A model generated the notes under the pieces. That model ran no database searches and was not told the origin of the DNA. It saw only the letters and a list, made by a program, of their open reading frames with translations. Shown here piece by piece: positions 7,492-14,957 of a stretch of DNA of 20,447 bases (position 1 is its first letter; every line of letters begins with the position of its first letter). This DNA is from JAPUIN01 sp041580375 (GTDB lineage: Bacteria > Acidobacteriota > Polarisedimenticolia > Gp22-AA2), in contig JBFGDZ010000049.1 of NCBI GenBank assembly GCA_041580375.1, positions 1-20,447 on the forward strand. The letters are read 5' to 3'. The position numbers were made by a program, and so were the translations under genes.

Positions 7492-8964
7492 ATGCGCAGG
7501 TACCAGAACTTCATCGACGGAAAATTCTGCGACGCCGCGTCAATGAAGACCTACGAGGTCATCAACCCGGCGACCCGGGAGCCCCTCGCGTCGGTCCCGG
7601 AGAGCGACGCGGCCGACGTCGATCGGGCCGTCGCCGCCGCGCGCCGGACGTTCGACGCGGACGGCTGGCCGGACACGCCGGCCCGCGATCGCGGCCGGAT
7701 TCTCTTCCGGATCGCCGAGTGGCTGCGGGACAACACGAAGACGATCGCCGAGATCGAGACGCTCAACAACGGCAAGCCGATCTCGGAGGCCGAGGGGGAC
7801 ATCTCCGACGCGGCCTACTGCTTCGAGTACTACGGCGGACTCGCCACCAAGGTGCACGGCGAGGTCCTGAGCGTTCCCGACAACGCCTTGGCGATGACGC
7901 TGCGCGAGCCGGTCGGCGTCGCCGCGCTCATCGTTCCCTGGAACTACCCGATGATGATGGCGGTGCAGAAGGTGGCCCCGGCCATCGCCGCGGGCTGCAC
8001 GAGCATCCTGAAGCCGGCCCGCCCCACGCCGCTCTCGGTCCTGGAGCTCGCCCGGTGCTTCAACGACGCGGGCCTCCCGCCCGGGGCGGTCAACGTGATG
8101 AGCGGCCCGGGCAGCCGGATCGGCAGCGCCCTGGTGAAGCACCCGGGCGTCGACAAGATCTCCTTCACCGGCAGCGGCGAGGTCGGCCGGCAGATCATGC
8201 GCGAGGGGGCCGACAGCCTGAAGCGCGTATCGCTCGAGCTGGGCGGCAAGTCGCCGAACATATTCTTCGCCGACGCCGATTTCGAGCAGGCGGTCGAGGG
8301 CGCGCTGTTCGGCGTGTTCATCAACCAGGGCGAGGTCTGCTCCGCGGGCAGCCGGGTCCTCGTGCAGAAGCCGATCTACAGGAAGATGCTCGACGCCATG
8401 GTCGAGAAAGCGAAGAGAATCCGGCTCGGCCCGGGCATCGATCCGGCGACCAAGATGGGACCGCTCGTGAACCAGGAGCAGTACGACAAGGTCCTTTCCT
8501 ACGTCGAGATCGGCAAGAAGGAGGCGAAGCTCGCGATCGGGGGCGCCGTTCCGTCGGACCTGCCGAAGGGAGCGGAGAGGGGGTATTTCGTCCAGCCGAC
8601 GATCTTCTACGACGTCGACAACAGCGCCCGGATCGCGCGCGAGGAGATCTTCGGCCCCGTGATGTCGGTGATCCCCTTCGACAGCGAGGAGGACGCCTAC
8701 CGGATCGCCAACGACACGCCGTACGGCCTGGCCGCCGCGCTGTGGAGCCGGGACGTGTTCAAGGTTCACCGGGCCATCCGCAGGCTACGGGCCGGCATCG
8801 TCTGGGTGAACCACATGCAGCCGGCGATGGTCGAGGCCCCCTGGGGAGGGTTCAAGCAATCGGGCTTCGGTCGCGAGCTGGGAACGCACGGGCTGGACGA
8901 GTTCCTCGAGATCAAGCAGGCCTACATCAACCTCGACGAGAAACCGATCGGCTGGTACGTCTAG
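7492..8964 (+). CDS. NAD(P)-dependent aldehyde dehydrogenase, betaine-aldehyde-dehydrogenase-like
   Basis: 490-aa classical ALDH oxidising an aldehyde to its carboxylate. Landmarks: NFIDGKF (6-12), VPWNYP with oxyanion Asn151 (148-153), FTGSGEVGRQI (225-235), the general base Glu249 in LELGGKSPN (248-256), catalytic Cys283 in GEVCSAGSR, EEIFGPV, and the C-terminal PWGGFKQSGFGRELG. The set and length fit the betaine-aldehyde/4-trimethylaminobutyraldehyde/aminoaldehyde dehydrogenase group, but the substrate is not fixed by sequence. In SILKPARPTP (171-180), Arg177 replaces the Glu that usually contacts the adenosine ribose of NAD+, suggesting altered cofactor preference. A good promoter (7432-7461) and RBS precede it. 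The TAG stop is the first triplet of repeat copy B. No choline dehydrogenase is adjacent. Confidence 0.88.
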   Translation: MRRYQNFIDGKFCDAASMKTYEVINPATREPLASVPESDAADVDRAVAAARRTFDADGWPDTPARDRGRILFRIAEWLRDNTKTIAEIETLNNGKPISEAEGDISDAAYCFEYYGGLATKVHGEVLSVPDNALAMTLREPVGVAALIVPWNYPMMMAVQKVAPAIAAGCTSILKPARPTPLSVLELARCFNDAGLPPGAVNVMSGPGSRIGSALVKHPGVDKISFTGSGEVGRQIMREGADSLKRVSLELGGKSPNIFFADADFEQAVEGALFGVFINQGEVCSAGSRVLVQKPIYRKMLDAMVEKAKRIRLGPGIDPATKMGPLVNQEQYDKVLSYVEIGKKEAKLAIGGAVPSDLPKGAERGYFVQPTIFYDVDNSARIAREEIFGPVMSVIPFDSEEDAYRIANDTPYGLAAALWSRDVFKVHRAIRRLRAGIVWVNHMQPAMVEAPWGGFKQSGFGRELGTHGLDEFLEIKQAYINLDEKPIGWYV

Positions 8965-9000
8965 GAGCCTGTCCGGGTTTTCCGTCGGGTCGCGCGCATG
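8962..9000 (+). repeat. Dispersed repeat, copy B (left end of element)
   Basis: TAGGAGCCTGTCCGGGT followed by TTTCCGTCGGGTCGCG. The first triplet is the ALDH stop codon. It loses similarity to the other copies after about 33 bp. Confidence 0.75.
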
Positions 9001-9184
9001 GGGCTCGCGAGGCGAAGACGAGGAGCGCCGAGGAGGCGATGGGGATCCATCGGCGACGAGGCGCGACGACGTATGCGCCCGCGACACCCATGCGCCCGGA
9101 GGGTTCGGGCGGCGTGACGCCGTCTGCGGCGTTGCCGCTCCTCCGCGATGGATCCCCATCGCGTCGTCGCGGCGCCTGGCATCC

Positions 9185-9236
9185 GGCGCCACGGCGCTCC
9201 GAACGCGACCCGATGCAAGACCCGGACAGGCTCCTA
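9185..9236 (-). repeat. Dispersed repeat, copy C (right end of element)
   Basis: Read on the minus strand from 9236, it starts TAGGAGCCTGTCCGGGTCTT and ends GTTCGGAGCGCCGTGGCGCC. This is the fullest match to the family consensus. It is inverted relative to copy B and meets copy D head to head at CTAG (9234-9237). Confidence 0.75.
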
Positions 9237-9265
9237 GGAGCCCGCCCGGGTCTTCCGTGGAGTCA
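9235..9265 (+). repeat. Dispersed repeat, partial copy D
   Basis: TAGGAGCCCGCCCGGGTCTT followed by CCGTGGAGTC. Only the first 25-30 bp match the family. It abuts copy C in mirror orientation and ends about 20 bp before the methyltransferase ATG at 9287; a GTG inside it (9257) is in frame with that gene. Confidence 0.65.
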
Positions 9266-9286
9266 CCGCAAGGCGCCACGCGATCG

Positions 9287-10078
9287 ATGAGCGAGTCCCG
9301 CCTGCTCGACATGCGCGAGTGCGGTGATCCGCAATTCGCGGCCATCCACCGCGAGATGATCGCCATCGCCATGGAGCTGCAGCCCGCCTGGTTCCGTCCC
9401 CTCCTGCGTCGCAGCGCGCGGCTCAAGCGCTGGACGGGGCACGATCACTGGTCGCGCGCCTGGGAGTATCCGTGGGCGATCCGGTCGGCGGAACTCGGCG
9501 ACGCCCGCCTGCGCACGCTCGACGTGGGCGGGGGCGGCGGTCCCTTCGCGCACTACCTCGCGCGGCGCGGCCACGACAGCCACGTGGTCGATCCGTCGCT
9601 CGATCGGGGAGCCAGCTTCGTCCTCGATCGCGGCAGGGGCCTGTACAGGAACGTCCGCTCGATGACCAAGCGATGGGCGTTCAGGGCGGCGGGGATCAAC
9701 TCGGTCTGGGGACTGCCGGAGCGGCGGCGCACCGGACCGGTGCGGTACGTGAGCCGCACGGCCGAGTCGACAGGTTATCCGGATCGCCATTTCGACAGGG
9801 TGTTCTGCCTGAGCGTGATGGAGCACATCCCGACGCGGCTCTGGTCCTCCTGCATGCGCGAGTTCGATCGGATCCTGGCGCCGGGCGGCCGACTGATCAT
9901 CACGCTCGACATGGAGACCGCCGATGCCAATGATCGGCGCTATCTCAACCTGGTCGAGGCATCGTCGCTCACGCTGCTGGGCGATCCGTATTACGATGTG
10001 CCCCTGCGTTCCGAGGATCAGCAGAGTCGCCACCCGGGCCAGTACTACGAGACCATAGGCCTGGTCTGGACACACTGA
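9287..10078 (+). CDS. Class I SAM-dependent methyltransferase
   Basis: 263-aa protein with a Rossmann-type methyltransferase core: glycine-rich motif I in TLDVGGGGGPFAHYLARRG (77-95), an acidic strand-2 end in HVVDPS (99-104), DRHFDRVFCLSVMEHIP (166-182, methyltransferase type 11-like), and the post-motif LAPGGRLIITLDME (197-210). Residues 1-70 are a helical N-terminal extension. Residues 105-160 form an Arg-rich insertion between strands 2 and 4. Substrate unknown. ATG 9287 is chosen because the alternative GTG at 9257 lies inside repeat copy D; no strong Shine-Dalgarno is seen for either. The gene stands alone between the repeat element and a hairpin, suggesting its own transcription unit. 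Confidence 0.82.
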   Translation: MSESRLLDMRECGDPQFAAIHREMIAIAMELQPAWFRPLLRRSARLKRWTGHDHWSRAWEYPWAIRSAELGDARLRTLDVGGGGGPFAHYLARRGHDSHVVDPSLDRGASFVLDRGRGLYRNVRSMTKRWAFRAAGINSVWGLPERRRTGPVRYVSRTAESTGYPDRHFDRVFCLSVMEHIPTRLWSSCMREFDRILAPGGRLIITLDMETADANDRRYLNLVEASSLTLLGDPYYDVPLRSEDQQSRHPGQYYETIGLVWTH

Positions 10079-10079
10079 T

Positions 10080-10102
10080 CCGGCGCGGACGCCCCGCGCC
10101 GG
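10080..10102 (+). terminator. GC hairpin after the methyltransferase gene
   Basis: Perfect 9-bp stem CCGGCGCGG / CCGCGCCGG with a 5-nt loop, 2 nt after the methyltransferase stop and 18 nt before the nhaA start. No T-tract follows, so it may be a weak or Rho-assisted terminator or an mRNA-stabilising hairpin. Confidence 0.42.
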
Positions 10103-10120
10103 CTCACGTCGGAGGAACGG

Positions 10121-11476
10121 ATGGTGCCGAGACGTTCGCGAATCGTCCCGATCGAGAGAGTCCTGCGCCCCTTCCAGGAGTTCACGCGCATTCAGGCCTC
10201 CGGCGGCATCCTGCTGATGGCCTGCACGATCGCGGCGCTCGTCTGGGCGAACTCGCCCGCCTCCGAATCGTATTTCCACCTCTGGGAGACGGACCTCACG
10301 GTCGGCTTCGGCGAGTGGGGGCTCTCCAAACCGCTGCACATGTGGATCAACGACGGATTGATGGCGATTTTCTTCTTCGTCGTCGGGCTCGAGATCAAGC
10401 GCGAGGTGATCGCGGGCGAGCTGTCCTCTGCGCAGCACGCGGCGCTCCCCGTGGCCGGAGCGATCGGGGGGATGGCCGTCCCGGCGCTCTTCTACATGGC
10501 CCTGAATTTCGGAACGGCCGGGGCGCCCGGCTGGGGAATTCCCATGGCGACGGACATCGCGTTCGCCATCGGCATGCTGGCCATACTCGGCAGCAGGGTT
10601 CCCCTCGGCCTGAAGGTGTTTCTCACGGCGCTCGCCATCGTGGACGACATCGGCGCCGTGCTCGTCATCGCCCTCTACTACACAGCGGACATCTCGGGTG
10701 CCGCCCTCGGACTGGCGGCTATCGTCACAATCCTCCTGCTGAGCGCCAACCTCGCGGGCGTGCGCCATCCCCTCGCCTACGGGCTGCTGGGGATCGTGCT
10801 CTGGCTGGCCTTCCTCAAGTCGGGCGTGCACGCGACCATTGCCGGCGTGCTGCTGGCCATGACGATCCCGGGATCCCGGCGCATCGACACGCACGAGTTC
10901 ATCGAGCGCGTCCGTGGCCTCCTCGACCGGTTCGCCAGCAAGACGCGCGACCCGGGGGATCCGAACCCGATGCACGGCATGCTCAACGAGGATCAGAAAG
11001 CGGCCGTTCAGGCCCTGGAGGACGCCTCGGACGCCGTTCAGTCTCCCATGCAGAACTTCGAGCACGCGTTGCACCCGTGGGTCACCTACGGGATCATGCC
11101 GCTGTTCGCTCTGGCGAACGCGGGCGTCGCCCTGTTCGGAAACGCCCGGGCGCCCTCGGAGGCGCCCGTGGAGATGGGCATTCTCCTGGGACTCGTCTTC
11201 GGGAAACCGATCGGCATCGCGGTGTTCTCATGGATCGCCGTCAAGCTGGGGCTCGCCGCCAAGCCCCGCAACGCGACGTGGAGACAGTTCTGGGGAGTCG
11301 GTCTCCTTGGCGGAATCGGGTTCACCATGTCGCTGTTCATCGCCGGGCTCGCGTTTCCGCGGGGCGATCTCCTCATCCAGGCGAAGGAAGGAATTCTGCT
11401 CGCCTCGTTCATCGCGGGAGTCTGCGGATTCATCCTCCTGCGATTCTCGAGGGCCCCGTCGAGCGAAGAGTCCTGA
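10121..11476 (+). CDS. nhaA: Na+/H+ antiporter NhaA
   Basis: Inner-membrane electrogenic Na+/H+ exchanger for pH and salt homeostasis. The 451-aa product is longer than E. coli NhaA (388 aa). Hydrophobic helices run throughout, with family signatures FFFVVGLEIKREVIAGELS (84-102), MATDIAFAIGMLAILGSRVP (142-161, Asp145) and LTALAIVDDIGAVLVIALYY (168-187), in which Asp175-Asp176 are the ion-binding pair. A soluble loop of about 60 residues (EFIERVRGLLDRFASKTRD onward) precedes FEHALHPWVTYGIMPLFALANAGV. Such a loop is common in the longer NhaA branch. GGAGG lies 6 nt before the ATG. No nhaR-type regulator is adjacent. Confidence 0.95.
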   Translation: MVPRRSRIVPIERVLRPFQEFTRIQASGGILLMACTIAALVWANSPASESYFHLWETDLTVGFGEWGLSKPLHMWINDGLMAIFFFVVGLEIKREVIAGELSSAQHAALPVAGAIGGMAVPALFYMALNFGTAGAPGWGIPMATDIAFAIGMLAILGSRVPLGLKVFLTALAIVDDIGAVLVIALYYTADISGAALGLAAIVTILLLSANLAGVRHPLAYGLLGIVLWLAFLKSGVHATIAGVLLAMTIPGSRRIDTHEFIERVRGLLDRFASKTRDPGDPNPMHGMLNEDQKAAVQALEDASDAVQSPMQNFEHALHPWVTYGIMPLFALANAGVALFGNARAPSEAPVEMGILLGLVFGKPIGIAVFSWIAVKLGLAAKPRNATWRQFWGVGLLGGIGFTMSLFIAGLAFPRGDLLIQAKEGILLASFIAGVCGFILLRFSRAPSSEES

Positions 11477-11517
11477 CCGCCCCCCGGGGACGCGCAGGGA
11501 GATCTTCATCTTGCGCG

Positions 11518-11546
11518 TTCCGGCGGGGGCCGACCCGTGGTAGAGT
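11518..11546 (+). promoter_or_regulatory. Possible promoter for the SWIB gene
   Basis: TTCCGG (11518-11523), a 17-nt spacer and TAGAGT (11541-11546), in the 120-bp gap after nhaA. The -10 matches consensus at 4 of 6 positions. It would give a leader of about 45 nt before ATG 11597. Confidence 0.33.
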
Positions 11547-11596
11547 TTCACCGGCTTAGACCGGACCGCTCTGAACTATCTGTCTTGGAGGTGCAG

Positions 11597-12037
11597 ATGG
11601 CCAAGAGAAGGAAGAAAGCCAGGAGAGCCAAAAAGAAGAAACGGGCAACCCGTCGACGCGCCGGACGCAGACGCCCGGCGAAGAGGAAGAAAAGGAGGAA
11701 GGCGTCTCGGAGGAGACCGGCCCGCAGACGATCGTCGAAGCGCAGGAAAACGGCGCGGAGGAAGAAGAAGCGATCCGGCCGCCGTCGCCGCCCGAGCGCG
11801 GCCTTCATGAAACCGATGAAGCCGAGCCCGGCTCTCGCTGCCGTGATCGGCGCCAAGGCGATGCCGAGGACGCAGGTCACGAAGAAGCTCTGGAATTACA
11901 TCAAGAGGAACAGGCTCCAGGACAAGAAGAACCGTCGGATGATCAACGCCGACGCGAAGCTCAAGAAGGTGTTCGGAGGCCGCGGCAAGGTCAACATGTT
12001 CCAGATGACCAAGCTGGTGTCCAGACACCTGAAGTAG
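11597..12037 (+). CDS. SWIB/MDM2-domain protein with histone-like Lys/Arg-rich N-terminus
   Basis: 146-aa protein in two parts. Residues 1-66 are almost entirely Lys and Arg with a few Ala and Ser, resembling histone-H1-like tails and probably binding DNA or RNA without sequence preference. Residues 68-146 form a complete SWIB domain: FMKPMKPSPALAAVIG (70-85), RTQVTKKLWNYIKRNRLQD (91-109), KNRRMINADAKLKKVFG (111-127) and NMFQMTKLVSRHLK (133-146). SWIB is best known from eukaryotic SWI/SNF subunits but also occurs in bacteria, for example chlamydiae. The likely role is nucleoid organisation; the partner is unknown. GGAGG lies 5 nt before ATG 11597, which is why the in-frame start at 11537 is not used. 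A strong terminator follows, so the gene looks monocistronic. Confidence 0.9.
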   Translation: MAKRRKKARRAKKKKRATRRRAGRRRPAKRKKRRKASRRRPARRRSSKRRKTARRKKKRSGRRRRPSAAFMKPMKPSPALAAVIGAKAMPRTQVTKKLWNYIKRNRLQDKKNRRMINADAKLKKVFGGRGKVNMFQMTKLVSRHLK

Positions 12038-12070
12038 ACCGGCACGCGCGCGGCGCCGCCATCTGCGCGG

Positions 12071-12091
12071 CCCACGGGCCGGGCCCGTGGG
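12071..12091 (+). terminator. GC hairpin downstream of the SWIB gene
   Basis: CCCACGGG / CCCGTGGG, a perfect 8-bp stem with a 5-nt loop, 33 nt after the SWIB stop. There is no T-tract. It may be the first of two tandem hairpins ending this unit. Confidence 0.4.
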
Positions 12092-12166
12092 AGGGCGGAC
12101 AGATTGATCGGTCCGGTGCTCCCCGCCCTCGTAACGCCGTGCCGCACGACCGGAGTCGATCACACG

Positions 12167-12204
12167 CTCCCGCCCATCGGCCTCATCGGGCCGGTGGGCG
12201 GGAG
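12167..12204 (+). terminator. Long-stem terminator between convergent SWIB and M20 genes
   Basis: A 16-bp stem (12167-12182 with 12189-12204, CTCCCGCCCA...TGGGCGGGAG, one mismatch or G-U pair) and a 6-nt loop, followed by TTGCATTTC. It lies 7 nt beyond the M20 stop codon on the opposite strand, so it could stop transcription from both sides; the T-rich side favours the plus strand. Confidence 0.6.
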
Positions 12205-12211
12205 TTGCATT

Positions 12212-13360
12212 TCAGGGTCCTTCCACCGTCTCGAGGATCATCGCGAGGAAGGCGGCGCGCGGCGCGATGCGATCGAGTCGGACGCACTCCGTGACGGCGT
12301 GCGCCCCCTCACCCTCGACGCCCAGGCCGTCGAGAACGGGGATGCCGAGCGCGGCGCAATGGGAACCGTCGCTCCCGCCGCCCGTCGGGCCCTCCTCCAG
12401 CGTGAACCCGACCCGCGCGGCGGCGTCCCGCGCCTGCGCGTAGAGGGAGGCGACGGCCGCCGTGCGGACCACCGGAGCGTGAGTCAGGTCCGCTTCCACG
12501 CGCAGGCGGGCCCTCGCGTCCCTCAGGCGGAGGTTGAGGACCGAGGCCTCGAAGCGCGACCACTCCTGCGGCGTCGGCACGCGGACGTCGATCTCGGCGC
12601 GCGCATGCGGGGCCACGACGTTCTTGGCCACGCCACCTTGGATGAGGCCCGTGTGGATCGACGTGCCGCGCTCCGGATCCGCGAGGTGCTTCACCGCCAG
12701 GATCTGCGCCGCCAATTCCTCGATGGCGTTGACGCCCCGCTCGGGATCGAGCCCCGTGTGCGCCGGCGATCCGATCACCTCGAGGATCACGCGGCCCACC
12801 CCCTTGCGCGACGTCTTGGCCCCTCCGTCGGGATTGGAGGGCTCCAACCCCAGGACGTACCGGCAACGGCGCGCCTCCTCGACCAGGCGCGCGCGAGAGA
12901 CGGGACTTCCCGTCTCCTCGTCCCCGCTGAAAAAGCAGACGGCCGGCACGCGAGGACGCAGGACACCCTCGCGCGCGGCGCGCGCCAGGAGGATGCAGAG
13001 GACGATGCCGATCTTCATGTCGAAGACCCCGGGGCCGTGGGCCCGGCCGTCCTCGATCCGGAGCGGCCGGCGGGCCGCCTCGCCGGCGGGCCAGACGGTG
13101 TCGAGATGTCCGAGGAGAAGGGCGGCTCGCGCCCCCACGGGGCCGAACGCGGCTCGCAGGGAGTCGCCGGCTCCCGTCTGCGGTATCGGGACGGTGTCGG
13201 CTCCCGCAGCGCGAAACTCTCCGGCCACGACGGCGCCGAGACGATCGACGGCTTCCTTGTCGCAGGTGGGCGAATCGATTGCGACCAGCCGCTCGAGCAG
13301 GTCGAGCGCGTCATCCCGCCGCGCCTGGAAGTGCGCGAGCAGTTCCCGAGCGCGGCTCAC
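12212..13360 (-). CDS. M20-family metallopeptidase (glutamate carboxypeptidase / CPG2-like)
   Basis: 382-aa zinc-dependent amidohydrolase of the M20 family, most like carboxypeptidase G2-type enzymes that release C-terminal Glu or similar groups. Di-zinc ligands and base are in order: His85 and Asp87 in LLLGHLDTVWP, bridging Asp114 in HGPGVFDMKIG, catalytic Glu148 and ligand Glu149 in FFSGDEETGS, Glu173 in GLEPS, and His354 in EGAHAVTE. The dimerisation (lid) domain spans about 185-290, including SPAHTG and ERGVNAIEELA. There is no signal peptide, so it is probably cytoplasmic. It starts with GTG, with GAGG 8 nt upstream. It lies downstream of the class III aminotransferase on the same strand, separated by 82 bp that include repeat copy E. 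Exact substrate unknown. Confidence 0.9.
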   Translation of the reverse strand: MSRARELLAHFQARRDDALDLLERLVAIDSPTCDKEAVDRLGAVVAGEFRAAGADTVPIPQTGAGDSLRAAFGPVGARAALLLGHLDTVWPAGEAARRPLRIEDGRAHGPGVFDMKIGIVLCILLARAAREGVLRPRVPAVCFFSGDEETGSPVSRARLVEEARRCRYVLGLEPSNPDGGAKTSRKGVGRVILEVIGSPAHTGLDPERGVNAIEELAAQILAVKHLADPERGTSIHTGLIQGGVAKNVVAPHARAEIDVRVPTPQEWSRFEASVLNLRLRDARARLRVEADLTHAPVVRTAAVASLYAQARDAAARVGFTLEEGPTGGGSDGSHCAALGIPVLDGLGVEGEGAHAVTECVRLDRIAPRAAFLAMILETVEGP

Positions 13361-13401
13361 CGCACGCGCCTCAGAGACGGCCGCCGATCACGCATCGCTC
13401 C

Positions 13402-13445
13402 GGCGCTCCGAACGCGACCCGTCGCAAGACCCGGGCAGGCTCCTA
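13402..13445 (-). repeat. Dispersed repeat, copy E
   Basis: On the minus strand it starts TAGGAGCCTGCCCGGGTCTT and ends GGGTCGCGTTCGGAGCGCC. Its first triplet (13445-13443) is the stop codon of the class III aminotransferase. Solo copy, with no inverted partner before the M20 start. Confidence 0.8.
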
Positions 13446-14780
13446 CAGGTCGCGCAGCATGGGGGCGACCTTGCCGAAGGCCTTCAGGTGCGCCTCGATG
13501 TCGGCCTCGGTATGCTGCACGCTGATGGTCCACTGTTCGTCGGCGCCCGCCGCCTGGGGAAGGATCCCCTCGTTGAGCATCGCCAGGAACCACGCGTGCC
13601 AGGCGCGCTGGTCGATCTCCAGGAACTGGCGGTAGTTCCGGATCCGGTCTCTGCGGAAATTGATCGTTCCCATCGACCCGATGCCGTTGGCGTAGCAGGG
13701 CAGCTTGTGCTCGCGGATCAGCGCGGAGTACCCGTCGACCAGCTTCCGGTTGAGGGCGAAGGCCTTCTTGTAGGCATCGTCCGTGAGGATCTCCTTCAGA
13801 GTCACCTCGGCCGCGGCGAGCGTGAGGGGATTGCTGCTGTAGGTCCCGCCGTGGAAGACGCGCAAGGACGTGAGCTCCTCGAGGATGGCGGCCGAGCCGC
13901 CGAACGCCGCGAGCGGCAGTCCCCCGCCGACCGCCTTGGCCATGCAGACCATGTCCGGCCGGACGCGGTAATGCTCCGTCGCGCCCCCGGGTGCGATCTT
14001 CAGTCCGGTCTTCACCTCGTCGAAGATGAGAATCGCGTTGAACTCGTCGCACAGCGCGCGCAGCCCGGGGAGGAAGTCGGGATCGGGCTCGGTCACGCCC
14101 ATGTTGAGCATGACGGGCTCGACGATGACGCACGCCACCTCGTTCCGGTGGCACTCGAACAGACCGCGCACCGAATCGAGATCGTTGAACACCGCGACCA
14201 GCGTATTGCCCACGGTCTCCGCCGGGATGCCCCCGCCCTGGGGCACCCTCTTCGGGTGCTTCGGGTCTCCGGCGTGCGCGCGCGACGGCTTGACGGAGAC
14301 GAGGACGGTATCGTGCGCTCCGTGGTAGGCGCCCTCGAACTTGATCACCCTGGGGCGGCCGGTGTGCCCGCGCGCGACGCGCAGCGCGTGCATGGTCGCC
14401 TCGGTTCCGGAGTTGGCGAACCGCCACTGCTCCATGCCGAACCGTCTGCGCAGCTCGCGAGACACCGAGATCTCCAGGGCATGGGGCATGGCGTGCAGCG
14501 TCCCCTTCCTGACCTGGGTCTCCACGGCCTTGACGACGGCGGGGTGCGCGTGTCCCGTCATCATCGCCCCGAAGGCCATCCCGAAATCGATGTATCGGTT
14601 GCCGTCGGCGTCGGTCATCGTCGTGCCGATCACCGATTCGATGAAGAGCGGGTGGGGTTCGATGACGCGGAAGTTGGACGACACCCCGCGGGGCAGCAGG
14701 CCCTTCGACTCCTCGAACAGGGACAGTGACTTCTTCGTTCTCTCCCGATAGCGGGCGATGATCGCGTCGTAGCGTGCCAT
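13443..14780 (-). CDS. Class III aminotransferase, glutamate-1-semialdehyde-aminomutase-like
   Basis: 445-aa PLP enzyme. Landmarks: LLPRGVSSNFR (28-38), DADGNRYIDFGMAFGAMMTGHAHP (57-80), NSGTEATMHALRVARGHTGRPRVIKFEGAYHG (123-154, the aminomutase/HemL signature), FDEVKTG with Asp254 (253-259), and Schiff-base Lys282 in MAKAVGGGLPLAAFGG. These place it in the GSAM-like branch, but the sequence departs from housekeeping HemL at several signature positions, and no other haem-biosynthesis gene is present. A separate transaminase or aminomutase substrate is more likely. ATG 14780 has GGGAGG 7 nt upstream; further upstream, the frame is open but lacks family similarity. The stop codon is provided by repeat copy E. 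Confidence 0.85.
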   Translation of the reverse strand: MARYDAIIARYRERTKKSLSLFEESKGLLPRGVSSNFRVIEPHPLFIESVIGTTMTDADGNRYIDFGMAFGAMMTGHAHPAVVKAVETQVRKGTLHAMPHALEISVSRELRRRFGMEQWRFANSGTEATMHALRVARGHTGRPRVIKFEGAYHGAHDTVLVSVKPSRAHAGDPKHPKRVPQGGGIPAETVGNTLVAVFNDLDSVRGLFECHRNEVACVIVEPVMLNMGVTEPDPDFLPGLRALCDEFNAILIFDEVKTGLKIAPGGATEHYRVRPDMVCMAKAVGGGLPLAAFGGSAAILEELTSLRVFHGGTYSSNPLTLAAAEVTLKEILTDDAYKKAFALNRKLVDGYSALIREHKLPCYANGIGSMGTINFRRDRIRNYRQFLEIDQRAWHAWFLAMLNEGILPQAAGADEQWTISVQHTEADIEAHLKAFGKVAPMLRDL

Positions 14781-14851
14781 GGTCAGACCTCCCGCCGCTC
14801 GCCACCGGAGACCGTGCCCGGCGGGGCTCATGCGCGCGGCCCCGCGCATCG

Positions 14852-14864
14852 CCCGGACAGGCTC
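14852..14864 (-). repeat. Repeat fragment, copy G
   Basis: GAGCCTGTCCGGG on the minus strand, an exact 13-nt match to the start of the family consensus but without TA before it (it is preceded by GA). Same orientation as copy F, about 100 bp away. A truncated copy or chance match. Confidence 0.4.
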
Positions 14865-14957
14865 TCGGATCCCGGGGGCTGGGATCCTCGATCCGTCACG
14901 GCCGGTTGATGCGGCAATATCCGTCAGTTTAGCAGAGTCGCGGGGGGCGCCGGAAGG

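Larger units (their letters stand above)
8962..9236. mobile_element. 275-bp imperfect inverted-repeat (MITE-like) element
   Basis: The two ends are inverted copies of the dispersed TAGGAG repeat. The left arm (8962-9052) and right arm (9236-9146 read in reverse) share TAGGAGCCTGTCCGGGT at the tip, GGGTCGCG at offsets 26-33 and a 16-nt block, CGATGGGGATCCATCG, at the same offset (75) from each tip. Both tips sit in a CTAG. The interior (9053-9145) has no convincing ORF and no transposase. The equal offsets show one symmetric unit rather than two chance copies. Origin as a non-autonomous transposon is inference. Confidence 0.6.

Noticed and set aside
8785..9426. Open frames through the inverted-repeat element as small genes
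   Set aside because: They arise from the GC-rich repeat arms, overlap the ALDH or methyltransferase genes, and carry no RBS or domain.
9263..11074. 603-codon minus-strand open frame over the methyltransferase and nhaA genes
   Set aside because: It crosses two well-supported genes and their gap; composition is His/Arg/Gly-rich shadow, with no motif.
12534..14729. 731-codon plus-strand open frame over the M20 and class III aminotransferase genes
   Set aside because: Antisense to two enzymes with all catalytic residues, and it runs straight across their intergenic repeat.
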